DNA from: Deltaproteobacteria bacterium
GTDB lineage: Bacteria; Desulfobacterota; DSM-4660; Desulfatiglandales; HGW-15
Direction: 5' to 3'
DNA: 25,472 bases
NCBI GenBank assembly: GCA_019308525.1
Contig: JAFDIC010000047.1
Span: 1-25,472 of the forward strand
Shown: positions 16,507-24,473 of the stretch, piece after piece
How the letters are laid out: every line of letters begins with the position of its first letter
How positions within the stretch are numbered: position 1 is the first letter of the stretch
Notes under the pieces: generated by a model
Database searches by the model: none
Told to the model about the DNA's origin: nothing
Seen by the model: the letters and a program-made list of their open reading frames with translations, nothing else
Translations under genes and position numbers: made by a program

Positions 16507-17679
16507 ATGGCAAATGTAGAACAGACAAACACCGAGGCTAAGGTAGATTCTGCGTCATACAGGGTAGGGGTGTTGCGCAGTGCCAATGACACCCTGGTCC
16601 TGAAGCTGTCAGGAAGATGGAAGCTGGGAAGCGACATCCCGTCTCCGGAGAAGGTGCAAAAGCATCTTGGGAGCGCAGCGGCCTTCCGTCGCATCGTCTT
16701 TCACACCAAGGAGATTACCGGCTGGGATAGCACCCTGGTCATTTTCTTGAAAAAGATTGTCAGTCAGTGCGCATCGAATGGGGTTCAGGTCGATGGGGCG
16801 GGTCTGCCGGAAGGAGTGCAACGGCTCTTGGAACTGGCCTCCGCAATCCCTGAAAAGAAGGATGCGCGAAAGGAAACCCAACGACAACCCTTTCTTGCCG
16901 TGGTGGGCGAAAGCACCCTTGCGTTCCTCCGCTCAACCAGGGAAATGATCGAATTCGTGGGTGAACTCTCTGTCGCATTCGGAAAACTGGTCACAGGCAA
17001 GGCCCGGTTCCGCCGTTCCGACCTGCTACTTATCGTTCAACAGAGCGGTGCCCAGGCCCTGCCCATCGTCTCCCTCATCAGCATGCTGGTAGGCCTGATT
17101 CTCGCGTTTGTAGGTGCAGTGCAACTGGAAATATTCGGTGCCCAAATTTACGTGGCAAGCATAGTGGGCATCGCCATGGTGCGCGTGATGGGGGCCATCA
17201 TGACGGGCATCATCATGGCAGGGCGTACCGGGGCCGCCTTTGCTGCGGAGCTGGGCACCATGACGGTGAATGAAGAGATCGATGCATTGAAAACCCTGGG
17301 GGTCTCACCCATGGAATTCCTTGTGTTGCCGAGGATCCTTGCTCTCATCCTCATGATGCCGCTTCTTTGCCTCTATGCAGACCTTATGGGCGTTCTTGGC
17401 GGTTTGATTGTGGGCGTTGGCATGCTTGATCTTGGCGTGATAGAATATTATAACATGACCAAGGCTTCAGTCGGCCTGAACGATCTCTGGATAGGGCTGT
17501 TTCACAGCGCCGTTTTCGGCGTTCTGGTGGCCGTCTCTGGCTGCCTGAGGGGAATGCAGTGCGGCCGGAGTGCCTCTGCGGTGGGGGATGCGGCAACCTC
17601 GGCAGTCGTGACTGGAATTGTGAGCATCATAGTGGCCACTGCCATCATAACGGTGATCTGCAATGTGCTGGGGTTATAG
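16507..17679 (+). CDS. mlaE: MlaE-type lipid ABC transporter permease with N-terminal STAS domain
   Basis: The protein has 390 residues from ATG 16507. The ribosome site there is weak, and ATG 16426 is possible. Residues about 20-115 form a STAS domain, with the strand-turn-helix IVFHTKEITGWDSTLVIFLKK near 63-83 in two parts; this is the role of separate MlaB in E. coli. Residues 140-390 form the MlaE permease, with the conserved motif MAGRTGAAFAAELGTMTVNEE near 237-257 in two parts and five or six membrane helices. It forms the inner-membrane core of a phospholipid transporter together with MlaF and the MCE protein encoded downstream. STAS-MlaE fusions are known outside the gammaproteobacteria. 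Confidence 0.92.
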   Translation: MANVEQTNTEAKVDSASYRVGVLRSANDTLVLKLSGRWKLGSDIPSPEKVQKHLGSAAAFRRIVFHTKEITGWDSTLVIFLKKIVSQCASNGVQVDGAGLPEGVQRLLELASAIPEKKDARKETQRQPFLAVVGESTLAFLRSTREMIEFVGELSVAFGKLVTGKARFRRSDLLLIVQQSGAQALPIVSLISMLVGLILAFVGAVQLEIFGAQIYVASIVGIAMVRVMGAIMTGIIMAGRTGAAFAAELGTMTVNEEIDALKTLGVSPMEFLVLPRILALILMMPLLCLYADLMGVLGGLIVGVGMLDLGVIEYYNMTKASVGLNDLWIGLFHSAVFGVLVAVSGCLRGMQCGRSASAVGDAATSAVVTGIVSIIVATAIITVICNVLGL

Positions 17680-17715
17680 ACATCCATGGTGCGGTGAGCC
17701 ATAGAAGAGACGAGC

Positions 17716-18552
17716 ATGGTGCCGGAAAGACAAAGTTCAGTGCAACGACTTCTGCGCATAAAAGGCTATGCTTGCAATGGGGATGTGCAGGTGATAGAGG
17801 AGAAACAAATCCATATAACGGTTCGAGATCTAACCATGGCCTACGGCGATTTTGTGGTTATGAAGGATCTCGACTTCACGATCAGGCGCGGTGAGGTCTT
17901 TATCATCATGGGTGGAAGCGGTTGCGGAAAAAGCACCTTGATGAAGGTTATGGTTGGCCTCAAATCGCCGGCCAAAGGCGCAGTCCTGTACGAGGACATA
18001 AACTTCTGGGAGGCGGAGCCCGAAGAGCGGACCAGGATCATGAAACAGATGGGCATACTTTACCAGGGCGGGGCCCTATGGAGTTCCATGACACTGGCGG
18101 AGAACATCGTTCTCCCCCTGGAGCAATATACAGACTTGAGCCACGACCAGATGCGTGAGCTTGCCTCCTACAAGCTTTCCCTGGTAGGGCTCGCGGGTTT
18201 TGAAGACTTTTATCCCTCTGAGATAAGTGGCGGCATGAGAAAACGCGCAGGTCTCGCCAGGGCAATGGCGCTTGATCCTGACATCCTTTTTTTCGACGAG
18301 CCATCTGCCGGTCTTGATCCGATCAGTGCGCATCATCTGGATGAACTGATCCTGGAGCTCCGGGAGAGCCTTGGAACGACCATAGTGGTGGTTACACACG
18401 ACCTGGCGAGCATTTTTGCCATCGGGGACAACTCCATCTTTCTGGATGCGGAGACAAGGACCATGACGGCAATGGGCGATCCCAAGAAGCTCCGCGACCA
18501 CTCACCTGACCCGAAGGTGCGGAATTTTCTTACAAGAGGAGAGGTCCATTGA
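17716..18552 (+). CDS. mlaF: MlaF-type lipid ABC transporter ATPase
   Basis: The protein has 278 residues. Walker A GGSGCGKST (66-74), signature ISGGMRKR (170-177), Walker B ILFFDEP (Asp194, Glu195) and switch His228 are intact. The ISGGMRKRAGLARA form of the signature is typical of Mla/Mce ATPases, as is QGGALWSSMTLAENI. The first 30 residues lie ahead of the ATPase fold; starts at GTG 17785 or 17791 are possible, but ATG 17716 has a better position after the MlaE gene (36-base gap). It drives lipid movement by the STAS-MlaE permease in the inner membrane. Confidence 0.93.
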   Translation: MVPERQSSVQRLLRIKGYACNGDVQVIEEKQIHITVRDLTMAYGDFVVMKDLDFTIRRGEVFIIMGGSGCGKSTLMKVMVGLKSPAKGAVLYEDINFWEAEPEERTRIMKQMGILYQGGALWSSMTLAENIVLPLEQYTDLSHDQMRELASYKLSLVGLAGFEDFYPSEISGGMRKRAGLARAMALDPDILFFDEPSAGLDPISAHHLDELILELRESLGTTIVVVTHDLASIFAIGDNSIFLDAETRTMTAMGDPKKLRDHSPDPKVRNFLTRGEVH

Positions 18553-18585
18553 TCTTGTATTGCAGGTTTTCGATCTTGTCCGTCT

Positions 18586-18614
18586 CTGCCCCGGCCCCAT
18601 CGGCAGGGGGGCAG
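18586..18614 (+). repeat. Hairpin between MlaF and MCE-protein genes
   Basis: CTGCCCC at 18586-18592 pairs with GGGGCAG at 18608-18614 around a 15-base loop. It lies in the 140-base gap between the two genes. No T-run follows, so it is more likely an mRNA-stability or attenuation element than a terminator. Pairing may shift by one or two bases because of the G-run. Confidence 0.35.
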
Positions 18615-18692
18615 GCGGTGATTACAGGTTTACAAATTCGGCTGCCTTGTGCGTCATTTACGGGCACAGGGAGCTAGCGAGGGTACAGGCGC

Positions 18693-19751
18693 GTGGCTAA
18701 ACAAGCGAGCAGGACATTGATTGGTGGTTTTGTGATAGGTGCGGTGGCCTTGAGTGTTGCCGGCATTCTCGTCTTTGGTTCCGGCAAGTTTTTTGAAGCG
18801 CGTTACAAGTACGTGCTCTTTTTCGATGGCTCCGTTAAGGGTCTGGATGTCGGAGCGCCGGTCCTTTTCAAGGGCGTCCCTGTGGGTTCGGTGACCGACA
18901 TCGCCATAGAAGCCAATACGGAGGATATGACCGTGCAAATCCCCGTGACCATAGAGATAGAGCCCAGAAGATTCAATGTCGTAGGAGGGAAAAGAGCATC
19001 GGACCCTTACGAAAACCTTCCCTTACTGATTGATCGGGGTATGAGAGCCCAGCTCCAGCAACAGAGTTTTGTAACGGGCAAGTTGATGATAGGCCTTGAT
19101 TTCCATCCCGACACACCGGTCAAGCTGGTTGGAACCGGAATCCGGTACCCGGAGATTCCCACTATTCCCACGCCGCTTGAAACGCTTTCAAAGAGTTTTC
19201 GGGATCTTCCCCTGGAAGAGCTTGTTAACCGAATAATGTCGGCCGTTAAGGGCATTGAAGAGCTTGTCAATTCTCCCCACATGACCGGAAGCATAAGCTC
19301 CTTGCATCTGGCCCTGGAAGACGCGAGGAAGCTGATGCGCAACATTGATAGCCAAATCGGACCCCTGGCAGCCAATATCAATACAGCAGTGAAAGATTAC
19401 GGCAGACTTGCGCGTACCATGGATAGCGGGGTCAAACCTGTGCTGTCCGGCATGAATAAAACCACAAGAGATTTTGGGAAGCTTGCCCGAAACGTGGACA
19501 GGCAGGTAGCAGGGCTCATGCCCGGCATCGATGAGACCGTGCAACAGACCACTTTGGCGCTGAAGCAGATGCGCAAGGCCCTTGCAGTGGCACAAGACAC
19601 TCTATCGGAGGACTCGTCGACCATGTACGAACTGAACAATGCCCTGAGAGAGGCTTCTGCCATGGCCCGTTCCATTCGGCAGTTGGCCGATTACCTCAAG
19701 CGACATCCCGAGGCCCTGCTCTCGGGCAAAAAGGAAAGCGGAGGGAAATAA
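18693..19751 (+). CDS. mlaD: MCE-domain lipid-binding protein with long helical repeat tail (MlaD/PqiB-like)
   Basis: The protein has 352 residues from GTG 18693, with GAGGG about nine bases upstream. A single membrane anchor lies at about 8-29. One MCE domain follows: KYVLFFDGSVKGLDVGAPV then FKGVPVGSVTDI (39-70). The segment GMRAQLQQQSFVTGKLMIGLDF (116-137, in two parts) is the form found in PqiB proteins. E. coli MlaD has 183 residues and stops near there; this protein adds about 190 helical residues with three 25-residue repeats at 210-284. It probably assembles as a hexameric ring with a helical tube reaching into the periplasm. It sits between the MlaF gene and a PqiC-like gene only one base downstream. 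Confidence 0.9.
   Translation: MAKQASRTLIGGFVIGAVALSVAGILVFGSGKFFEARYKYVLFFDGSVKGLDVGAPVLFKGVPVGSVTDIAIEANTEDMTVQIPVTIEIEPRRFNVVGGKRASDPYENLPLLIDRGMRAQLQQQSFVTGKLMIGLDFHPDTPVKLVGTGIRYPEIPTIPTPLETLSKSFRDLPLEELVNRIMSAVKGIEELVNSPHMTGSISSLHLALEDARKLMRNIDSQIGPLAANINTAVKDYGRLARTMDSGVKPVLSGMNKTTRDFGKLARNVDRQVAGLMPGIDETVQQTTLALKQMRKALAVAQDTLSEDSSTMYELNNALREASAMARSIRQLADYLKRHPEALLSGKKESGGK
19320..19544 (+). repeat. Three 25-residue tandem repeats in the MCE protein tail
   Basis: Residues 210-234, 235-259 and 260-284 align without gaps. Key residues shared: D1, R/K4, L5, R7, I/M/V9, D10, I/V13, L/V16, I/M20, N/D21 and T/K-T around 22-23. DNA identity is clearly lower than protein similarity, so the repeats are old. 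The pattern suggests a helical tube or coiled coil. Confidence 0.75.
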
Positions 19752-19752
19752 G

Positions 19753-20373
19753 ATGAAGGTCTCCCTTTTGTTTGGATTTGTGTGGGTATCCCTTGGCTGC
19801 CTCCTGGTCTCTCTTGCTGGATGCGCGGGCACCTCTGAGAGCGCGAGATTCTACAAATTGAGCTCCATTGTGAGCCCGGGTGAAGCGGCAAAGGGTGGCA
19901 GGGGAGTGGCCGTTGGTATCGGTCCCATCAAATTTCCGGACCACCTGGCCCGCCCGGAGATCGTGACCCGTACCGGCAGGAACGCCCTTCAAATTGCAGA
20001 TTTCGATCGGTGGGCCGGCTCCCTCCAGGAAGACTTTTCTCGGGTCCTGACAGAGAATCTTTCCATTCTCCTGTCCACGGACTACGTCTTTGTATTCCCA
20101 TGGCAAAAGGTAACTCCTATAGACTACCGGGTGAGAGTAGAGGTCTCACGATTCGACGGTGAGCTTGGCAAGAGTGCCACCCTGATCGCCCGCTGGACCG
20201 TGACGGAGGAGGGAAAAAAGAGGAAGCTGAGGGCCGTACGCCGGTCCAATATCACGGAGCCCGTAGAGGACGACTCTTACGAGTCATTGGTGGCGGCCAT
20301 GAGCAGGACCGTGGAGGCCCTCAGCAGGGAAATCGCCAGGACCATCAGGACTCTCTCGCAGCAAAGGCGCTAG
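19753..20373 (+). CDS. pqiC: PqiC-like outer-membrane lipoprotein (ABC transport auxiliary)
   Basis: The protein has 206 residues. The signal ends in SLAGC (Cys24), a clean lipobox; the residues after Cys are AGT, so export to the outer membrane is expected. The mature part has the auxiliary-lipoprotein pattern: RFYKLSS, VAVGIGPIKFPDHLARPEIV in two parts, and FDRWAGSLQEDFSRVLTENL. In E. coli PqiC caps the needle of PqiB. The gene begins one base after the MCE gene ends, so the two are coupled. I infer that it anchors the end of the MCE tail at the outer membrane. Confidence 0.88.
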   Translation: MKVSLLFGFVWVSLGCLLVSLAGCAGTSESARFYKLSSIVSPGEAAKGGRGVAVGIGPIKFPDHLARPEIVTRTGRNALQIADFDRWAGSLQEDFSRVLTENLSILLSTDYVFVFPWQKVTPIDYRVRVEVSRFDGELGKSATLIARWTVTEEGKKRKLRAVRRSNITEPVEDDSYESLVAAMSRTVEALSREIARTIRTLSQQRR

Positions 20374-20528
20374 CTGAAGAAGAGGAGATCATAAAGACAT
20401 CCTCCGCCAGCTGGCTGTTCACAAGTGTACAGTGAGAAGATCTTTTCTCAACGTGGGCGGCAGCAGGGACAAAGAGGATGGAGGAAATGGAGGCGTTCGC
20501 AAGAGTGAAGATACCATGAAAAATCAGT

Positions 20529-22739
20529 TTGCGAGCCCTCAGAGTGATCGTCGTGGAAGAAGCCGAGAATCGAGCCAAGAAAACCGGGTTATCGACCCAG
20601 ATCATGATAGGTATGGGCCTGGGGATTGGTGTAGGGATTTTTTTCGGCGAGTATTCCGCTCCACTGGATATTGTAGGAACCGCATTCATCAGGCTGTTGC
20701 AGATGACGGTTTTGCCTTACATCGCCGTCTCCTTGATCTTGGGAATCGGGAGGCTGACTCCAGGGCAAGCGAAATTGATGGCCAGAAAAGCAGGCGCCTT
20801 ACTGCTGCTGTTCTGGGCGATCGCATTTGCTGGGGTCTTGCTTCTTCCTTTGTCATTTCCCAAATGGGAGTCTGCGGCTTTTTTCAGTTCTTCCATGGTG
20901 GAAGTGCCAGAACCTGTTGACTTTCTCAGTCTGTACATCCCTTCTAATCCCTTTCATTCCCTTGCAAACAACGTTGTCCCGGCCGTGGTGCTGTTTTGCC
21001 TTATGGCAGGCATAGCCCTGATGGGCATGAAAAAGAAAGAAACGCTAGTGGAAACCTTGGGCACCGCCTCACAGTCATTGGTCCGGATGACCAACATTAT
21101 CGTCAAGCTGACTCCTATAGGCGTATTCGCAATCACGGCTGCGGCTGCCGGTACCATGAGCGTGGCTGAATTCGGCAGGCTTCAAGTGTACCTAGTAAGT
21201 TATAATATCGCGGCCGTCTTTCTGACCTTCTGGATCTTGCCCATGCTTGTAGCCCCACTGACCCCGTTCAAATACCGAGACATCCTGGGACTGACCCGTG
21301 CCGCCCTGGTAACAGCATTTACGACGGGCAACCTGTTTGTCGTGCTGGCGGTCCTGACGGACTCATGCAAGTCGCTGTTTGCCAAGTGCAACGTCAATGA
21401 TGAGAGAACCCATACCTACGTGGATGTCATCATACCCATTTCATTCAACTTTCCCAACATCGGCAAGCTGCTGATGTTGCTCTTTATCCTCTTTGCCGCC
21501 TGGTTCGTGGGGAGCCCCCTCTCCTTGACCCAATATCCAACCTTCGTTTTCGCCGGGCTGTTGAGCTTTTTCGGCGGCGTGGACGTGGCCATGCCTTTCA
21601 TGCTGGACCTTCTGCGCCTTCCTTCGGACCTGTACCAGCTTTACGTTGTCACGGGTGTCATCAACGGGCGCTTTGCCACCCTGCTGGCGGCCATGAATCT
21701 GGTGATTTTTACCCTGCTGGCAACCGCTTCCTTGACCGGGATGATAGCCGTCAGCAAGAAGAAATTGCTGAACTACCTGGTTCTCAGTATTGCGCTTTGG
21801 TCCGCGCTGATCCTGGGCACCCGCGCCTATTTTGCGGCGACAGTGAAAAATGTCTACACCAAGGATCACGTGATAGCCAACATGCAGTCCATGGTCTTTC
21901 CGGTTCCCCGCAAGGTCTACAACAGGATCACCCCGAAAATGAGAACTCCAATCGACTCTAAGGAACCTGTCTTGCAGCGGATTCGAAGGGCCGGCGTCAT
22001 GAGGGTTGGCTACGCATCCAACGCCCTACCGTTTGCCTATTTCGGAGAAAACGGAGAGTTGATCGGGCTGGATGTGGACATGGCTCAACTCCTGGCAAAG
22101 GAGTTGAACGTGAAACTGGAATTTGTCCCTGTTGCCCGGGATGAAATGGCTTCCCGGCTTGCGGTAGGACTAGTTGACGTGATCATGTCCGGCATCGTCC
22201 TCACCACCCAGCGCCTCGAACAGATGACCTTTTCAGATCCTTATATGACCGCCACCCTTTCCTTTGTCGTGCGGGACTACCGCAGGGGCGATTTCGCCAC
22301 GAGCGAATCCGTTCAGGCCCTCTCCCATTTGAAGATCGGCATCTCCCGGGTCGTGAAAAATTATTTTGCTGACAGGATCAGGAATTACCTTCCTCGGGCG
22401 GAGCTTGTTGAGGTCGATTCCGTCAAAGATTTCTTCGAAACCAATTCCCAAGAACTGGACGCATTGGTGCTGGATGCGGAGCGAGGATCGGCCTGGACAC
22501 TGCTCTACCCGAAATTCAAGGCTGTGGTGCCTCTTCCTGCCATTTCGAGAATCCTCCTGGCCTACCCTGTTGCCGGCCACGACGAGGAGTTTGCCCGCTT
22601 CTTAAGCCAGTGGATTCGGTTGAAAAAGGACTCAGGTGAATTCAAGCGGCTATATGACCATTGGATCCTGGGGCTGGACGCGGAGCCGCGCCGACCCCGC
22701 TGGTGCATTATTCGGGATGTGCTCCACTGGGTAGAGTAA
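20529..22739 (+). CDS. Fusion of cation:dicarboxylate/amino-acid symporter and family-3 solute-binding domain
   Basis: The protein has up to 736 residues. Residues about 22-400 form a DAACS (glutamate/dicarboxylate:cation symporter) domain, starting TQIMIGMGLGIGVGIFFG. An extra helix at about 410-440 would place the rest outside the membrane. Residues 479-720 form a complete family-3 binding domain: RAGVMRVGYASNALPFAYF, in two parts, the ligand-binding segment SGIVLTTQRLEQMTFSDPY with Arg, and LDALVLDAERGSAW with Asp. Symporter motifs are altered (TTGN at 265-268, NFPN at 307-310, GGVD at 349-352). The start is uncertain: TTG 20529, GTG 20544 or GTG 20553; a stop at 20517-20519 bounds it. The gene probably takes up an amino acid or organic acid. 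Confidence 0.85.
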   Translation: MRALRVIVVEEAENRAKKTGLSTQIMIGMGLGIGVGIFFGEYSAPLDIVGTAFIRLLQMTVLPYIAVSLILGIGRLTPGQAKLMARKAGALLLLFWAIAFAGVLLLPLSFPKWESAAFFSSSMVEVPEPVDFLSLYIPSNPFHSLANNVVPAVVLFCLMAGIALMGMKKKETLVETLGTASQSLVRMTNIIVKLTPIGVFAITAAAAGTMSVAEFGRLQVYLVSYNIAAVFLTFWILPMLVAPLTPFKYRDILGLTRAALVTAFTTGNLFVVLAVLTDSCKSLFAKCNVNDERTHTYVDVIIPISFNFPNIGKLLMLLFILFAAWFVGSPLSLTQYPTFVFAGLLSFFGGVDVAMPFMLDLLRLPSDLYQLYVVTGVINGRFATLLAAMNLVIFTLLATASLTGMIAVSKKKLLNYLVLSIALWSALILGTRAYFAATVKNVYTKDHVIANMQSMVFPVPRKVYNRITPKMRTPIDSKEPVLQRIRRAGVMRVGYASNALPFAYFGENGELIGLDVDMAQLLAKELNVKLEFVPVARDEMASRLAVGLVDVIMSGIVLTTQRLEQMTFSDPYMTATLSFVVRDYRRGDFATSESVQALSHLKIGISRVVKNYFADRIRNYLPRAELVEVDSVKDFFETNSQELDALVLDAERGSAWTLLYPKFKAVVPLPAISRILLAYPVAGHDEEFARFLSQWIRLKKDSGEFKRLYDHWILGLDAEPRRPRWCIIRDVLHWVE

Positions 22740-22811
22740 GAGAGGAGCCCGTAAACGAACCGCCCCGCAGCAAACTGCAGGATTTAGACCCAAAGAAGGA
22801 TTGAGGCGGCA

Positions 22812-22866
22812 TGGAATGATGGAATAATGGAACGACCTGGCAATGGTCTCCCACTATTCCATTATT
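22812..22866. repeat. Short tandem and inverted repeats upstream of the amidohydrolase gene
   Basis: TGGAATGA, TGGAATAA and TGGAAC stand in tandem from 22812. AATAATGGA (22823-22831) pairs with TCCATTATT (22858-22866), enclosing a smaller GACC/GGTC stem. It can form a two-level hairpin ending about 48 bases before the chosen start. Its function is unknown. Confidence 0.4.
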
Positions 22867-22913
22867 TCAGTTGTGAGCGAAGCGAACTAAGTTCAAAAAG
22901 CTTATTGCATTGC

Positions 22914-24473
22914 ATGGAAATGTCTTCCCGGCACCTTGTTCTAGTCAATGGGAATGTCTTAACTTTGGATCCCCTTTCCCCCCGCACTTCATGGATCGTC
23001 ATCGAAAGTGACAGGATAGTTGCAAGCGGCCACGGAGAAGAATGGAGGAGTTTCAGGCACAGAAATACCCGTCTAATCGATTGCACCGGGAAAACAATCC
23101 TTCCTGGTTTTGTCGATGTTCACATGCACCTGGTTTCCTATGTGAAGAGTCTTGTTACACTGGACCTGAGCTGCCGAAAGGGTGTTCTTTCCATCGCGGA
23201 TATTCAATCCATCCTTCATGCCTGTTCACAAAACAAGCCTCCTGGCACATGGATCCTGGCAAGAGGATATGATGAATTCCATTTGGCAGAGAGACGACAT
23301 CCCAACCGCTGGGATCTTGACAAGGTAACCCCGTACCATCCCGTCAGGCTTACTCATCGATCAGGGCACGCCCATGTCCTCAACAGTTTGGCTCTCAAGC
23401 GCGTCGGCATCACCAAAGAGACCGGAGATCCAGATGGAGGCCTGATCGAGCGGGATCTGGGTACGGGCGAGCCGACAGGCGTGCTCTACGAGATGGGAGA
23501 TTTTCTCTCCAGGCGAATCCCTCCCCTTTCCCCGGCAGAGATCGAGCAGGGGCTGGAGAAGGCCGCTCATGAACTTGTCTCCATGGGCATTACCAGCATA
23601 CAGGACGCATCATCCCACAACGACCAGGATCAATGGAAGCTCCTTTCATCCTGGAAAGCGTCCAGAAGCCTGCGGCCAAGGATAAACATGATGCTGGGAT
23701 ATCAGGCATTCAAGGACGAAAGTTACCGGAGCTTTCCTGAATATGAGGATGAAAACCAACTGCGGTTGGGTGCTGTAAAGATAATTCTTGATCATACTTC
23801 CGGCCAGCTCTATCCGTCGCAAACAGATCTCAATGCAATGGTCCTTGAGATCCATAGGGCAGGACTTCAGGTCGCGATCCATGCCATTGAGGAAGAGTCA
23901 ATCAAAGCCGCCTGCGCCGCCGTCAAGTACGCTCTGGACAGGGTACCCCGAAAGGACCATCGCCACCGGATTGAACATTGTTCCGTATGCCCCCCTTCTC
24001 TCGCAGGTCAAATCGCATCTCTGGGGATAACGGTAGTAAGTCAGCCTGCCTTTATTTACTACAGTGGCGACCGTTATCTCGAAACCGTGCCGGAAACCCA
24101 GTTGAAACATCTCTACGCGTTCAGGACCCTTCTTTCTCGCGGAATCAATGTCTCAGGAAGTTCGGATTGTCCGGTCGTACCGCCCAATCCGCTTGCGGGG
24201 ATGGGTGCTGCCGTTCTAAGAACAAGCTCAACAGGCCGTATCCTTGGCGACAGAGAGAAAATATCCATGCTGGAAGCGCTGAGGATGTACACCCGGAATG
24301 CGGCTTTTGCTCATTTTGAAGAATCTTCCAGGGGTACGATCACTCCCGGAAAACTGGCCGATTTGGTGGTTTTGAACGCAGATCCGTTGCAGCTTCCTCA
24401 GGATGCGCTAAAGGACCTGGAGACTGAAATGACCATCGTGGGGGGACAGATAGTCTGGGAAAAAGAAGGCTAG
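22914..24473 (+). CDS. YtcJ-like metal-dependent amidohydrolase
   Basis: The protein has 519 residues from ATG 22914 (ATG 22920 also possible; ATG 22827 would place a hairpin inside the gene and adds unrelated residues). The fold begins LVNGNVLTLD and GKTILPGFVDVHMH, with metal ligands His70 and His72. Further expected ligands are the lysine in AVKIILDH, the histidine in VAIHAIEE, the histidine in HRIEHC and the aspartate in GSSDCPV. The C-terminal strand TPGKLADLVVLNADPL completes the small beta domain. The family hydrolyses C-N bonds of amides or formamides, but most YtcJ relatives have unknown substrates. No signal peptide is seen. Its stop overlaps the stop of the convergent CoA-transferase gene. 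Confidence 0.9.
   Translation: MEMSSRHLVLVNGNVLTLDPLSPRTSWIVIESDRIVASGHGEEWRSFRHRNTRLIDCTGKTILPGFVDVHMHLVSYVKSLVTLDLSCRKGVLSIADIQSILHACSQNKPPGTWILARGYDEFHLAERRHPNRWDLDKVTPYHPVRLTHRSGHAHVLNSLALKRVGITKETGDPDGGLIERDLGTGEPTGVLYEMGDFLSRRIPPLSPAEIEQGLEKAAHELVSMGITSIQDASSHNDQDQWKLLSSWKASRSLRPRINMMLGYQAFKDESYRSFPEYEDENQLRLGAVKIILDHTSGQLYPSQTDLNAMVLEIHRAGLQVAIHAIEEESIKAACAAVKYALDRVPRKDHRHRIEHCSVCPPSLAGQIASLGITVVSQPAFIYYSGDRYLETVPETQLKHLYAFRTLLSRGINVSGSSDCPVVPPNPLAGMGAAVLRTSSTGRILGDREKISMLEALRMYTRNAAFAHFEESSRGTITPGKLADLVVLNADPLQLPQDALKDLETEMTIVGGQIVWEKEG

Noticed and set aside
20432..20920. 162-residue open frame before and inside the fusion transporter
   Set aside because: Its translation resembles no protein, and the other frame gives a clear symporter.
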